From: an uncultured Clostridia bacterium
Lineage (GTDB): Bacteria > Bacillota > Clostridia > Christensenellales > UBA1242
Assembly (NCBI GenBank): GCA_934771675.1
Contig: CAKVMF010000053.1
Coordinates: 1-6,403 of the forward strand
Direction: 5' to 3'
Length of the DNA: 6,403 nt
The translations under genes and the position numbers were made by a program. Every line of letters begins with the position of its first letter. The first letter of the stretch is position 1. The notes beneath the pieces are model-generated. The model worked only from the letters and a program-made list of their open reading frames with translations. It was not told where the DNA came from and ran no database searches. Below are positions 6,176 to 6,403 of the stretch, one piece after another.

Positions 6176-6403
6176 CTAATTTTTTTCAACTTTTCTAATG
6201 AGAATACTTGTGTTTGCAGGAAGAACAACTCTAATTGCGTTTGTTTTTCCATGCTTGTTCATGATGGATGAATACATAAGTTCGTTGTGTTCGTCACTTC
6301 CGCCAAAAGTTTTGTCATCAGAAGTGAAGATTTCTTCATAGCAACCTGGTTCGTCAACACCAAGAACGTAGTCTGGTATTCTGTAAGGTGAAAAGTTTGA
6401 TAA
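6176..6403 (-). CDS. glgB: 1,4-alpha-glucan branching enzyme, C-terminal end only (cut by the window edge)
   Basis: This minus-strand frame is open from the window edge to a TAG stop at 6178-6176 and gives the last 75 residues. They match the C-terminal beta domain of GlgB: NFSPYRIPDYVLGVDEPG corresponds to the family NF.P....YR.GVP..G segment. It is followed by YEEIFTSDDKTFGGS (family: ..E.LN.D...YGGS), and a final strand VVLPANTSILIRK matches the closing LPP.....L segment. GlgB cuts alpha-1,4 chains and rejoins them as alpha-1,6 branches. The catalytic domain is outside the window and cannot be judged. glgA follows after nine bases, as in many glycogen operons. A pullulanase or other GH13 enzyme is possible from so short a piece but less likely. 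Confidence 0.85.
   Translation of the reverse strand, partial: LSNFSPYRIPDYVLGVDEPGCYEEIFTSDDKTFGGSDEHNELMYSSIMNKHGKTNAIRVVLPANTSILIRKVEKN

Noticed and set aside
1..6403. Alternative genetic code (TGA read as Trp)
   Set aside because: All genes run full length under the standard code with TGG for Trp and no in-frame TGA. Stops are TAA and TAG. The absence of TGA stops in seven genes is too small a sample to mean anything.

Overview
The window comes from a low-GC (by eye about one third G+C), strongly A/T-biased bacterium that ferments anaerobically. The pyruvate formate-lyase system, the purine-rich Shine-Dalgarno sites (GAGGAG, AGAGG, AAGG), a consensus sigma-A promoter and the hairpin-plus-T-run terminators all suit the Bacillota or a related gut lineage. 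I cannot name a species. Every gene reads through with the standard code: tryptophans are TGG, there are no in-frame TGA codons, and the stops are TAA or TAG.

The left part (1-2838, + strand) holds central anaerobic metabolism. It starts with pflB, which lacks about 90 N-terminal codons because the window begins inside it. A strong intrinsic terminator follows, then pflA, the radical-SAM enzyme that installs the glycyl radical on PflB. A second hairpin lies behind pflA.

The middle part (2912-4625, + strand) is a compact three-gene operon behind a near-consensus promoter. It encodes an unrecognised 67-residue charged helical protein, a 252-residue PIN-domain putative ribonuclease with a basic N-terminal tail, and a peptidase S51 (dipeptidase E-like) protein. 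The first two genes overlap by one base (TAATG). The ribosome site of the third begins in the stop codon of the second. This is the least ordinary part of the window, and the small protein plus PIN pair resembles the layout of a toxin-antitoxin module without matching one by sequence.

The right part (6403-4712, - strand) is a glycogen operon converging on the middle operon. The 3' end of glgB (branching enzyme) is followed after nine bases by a GT5 glycogen synthase. That synthase lacks two basic active-site residues expected from the family. A symmetric hairpin at 4640-4667 can end both converging transcription units.

No gap between genes exceeds about 135 bases. I saw no RNA genes, mobile elements, CRISPR arrays or prophage signs.
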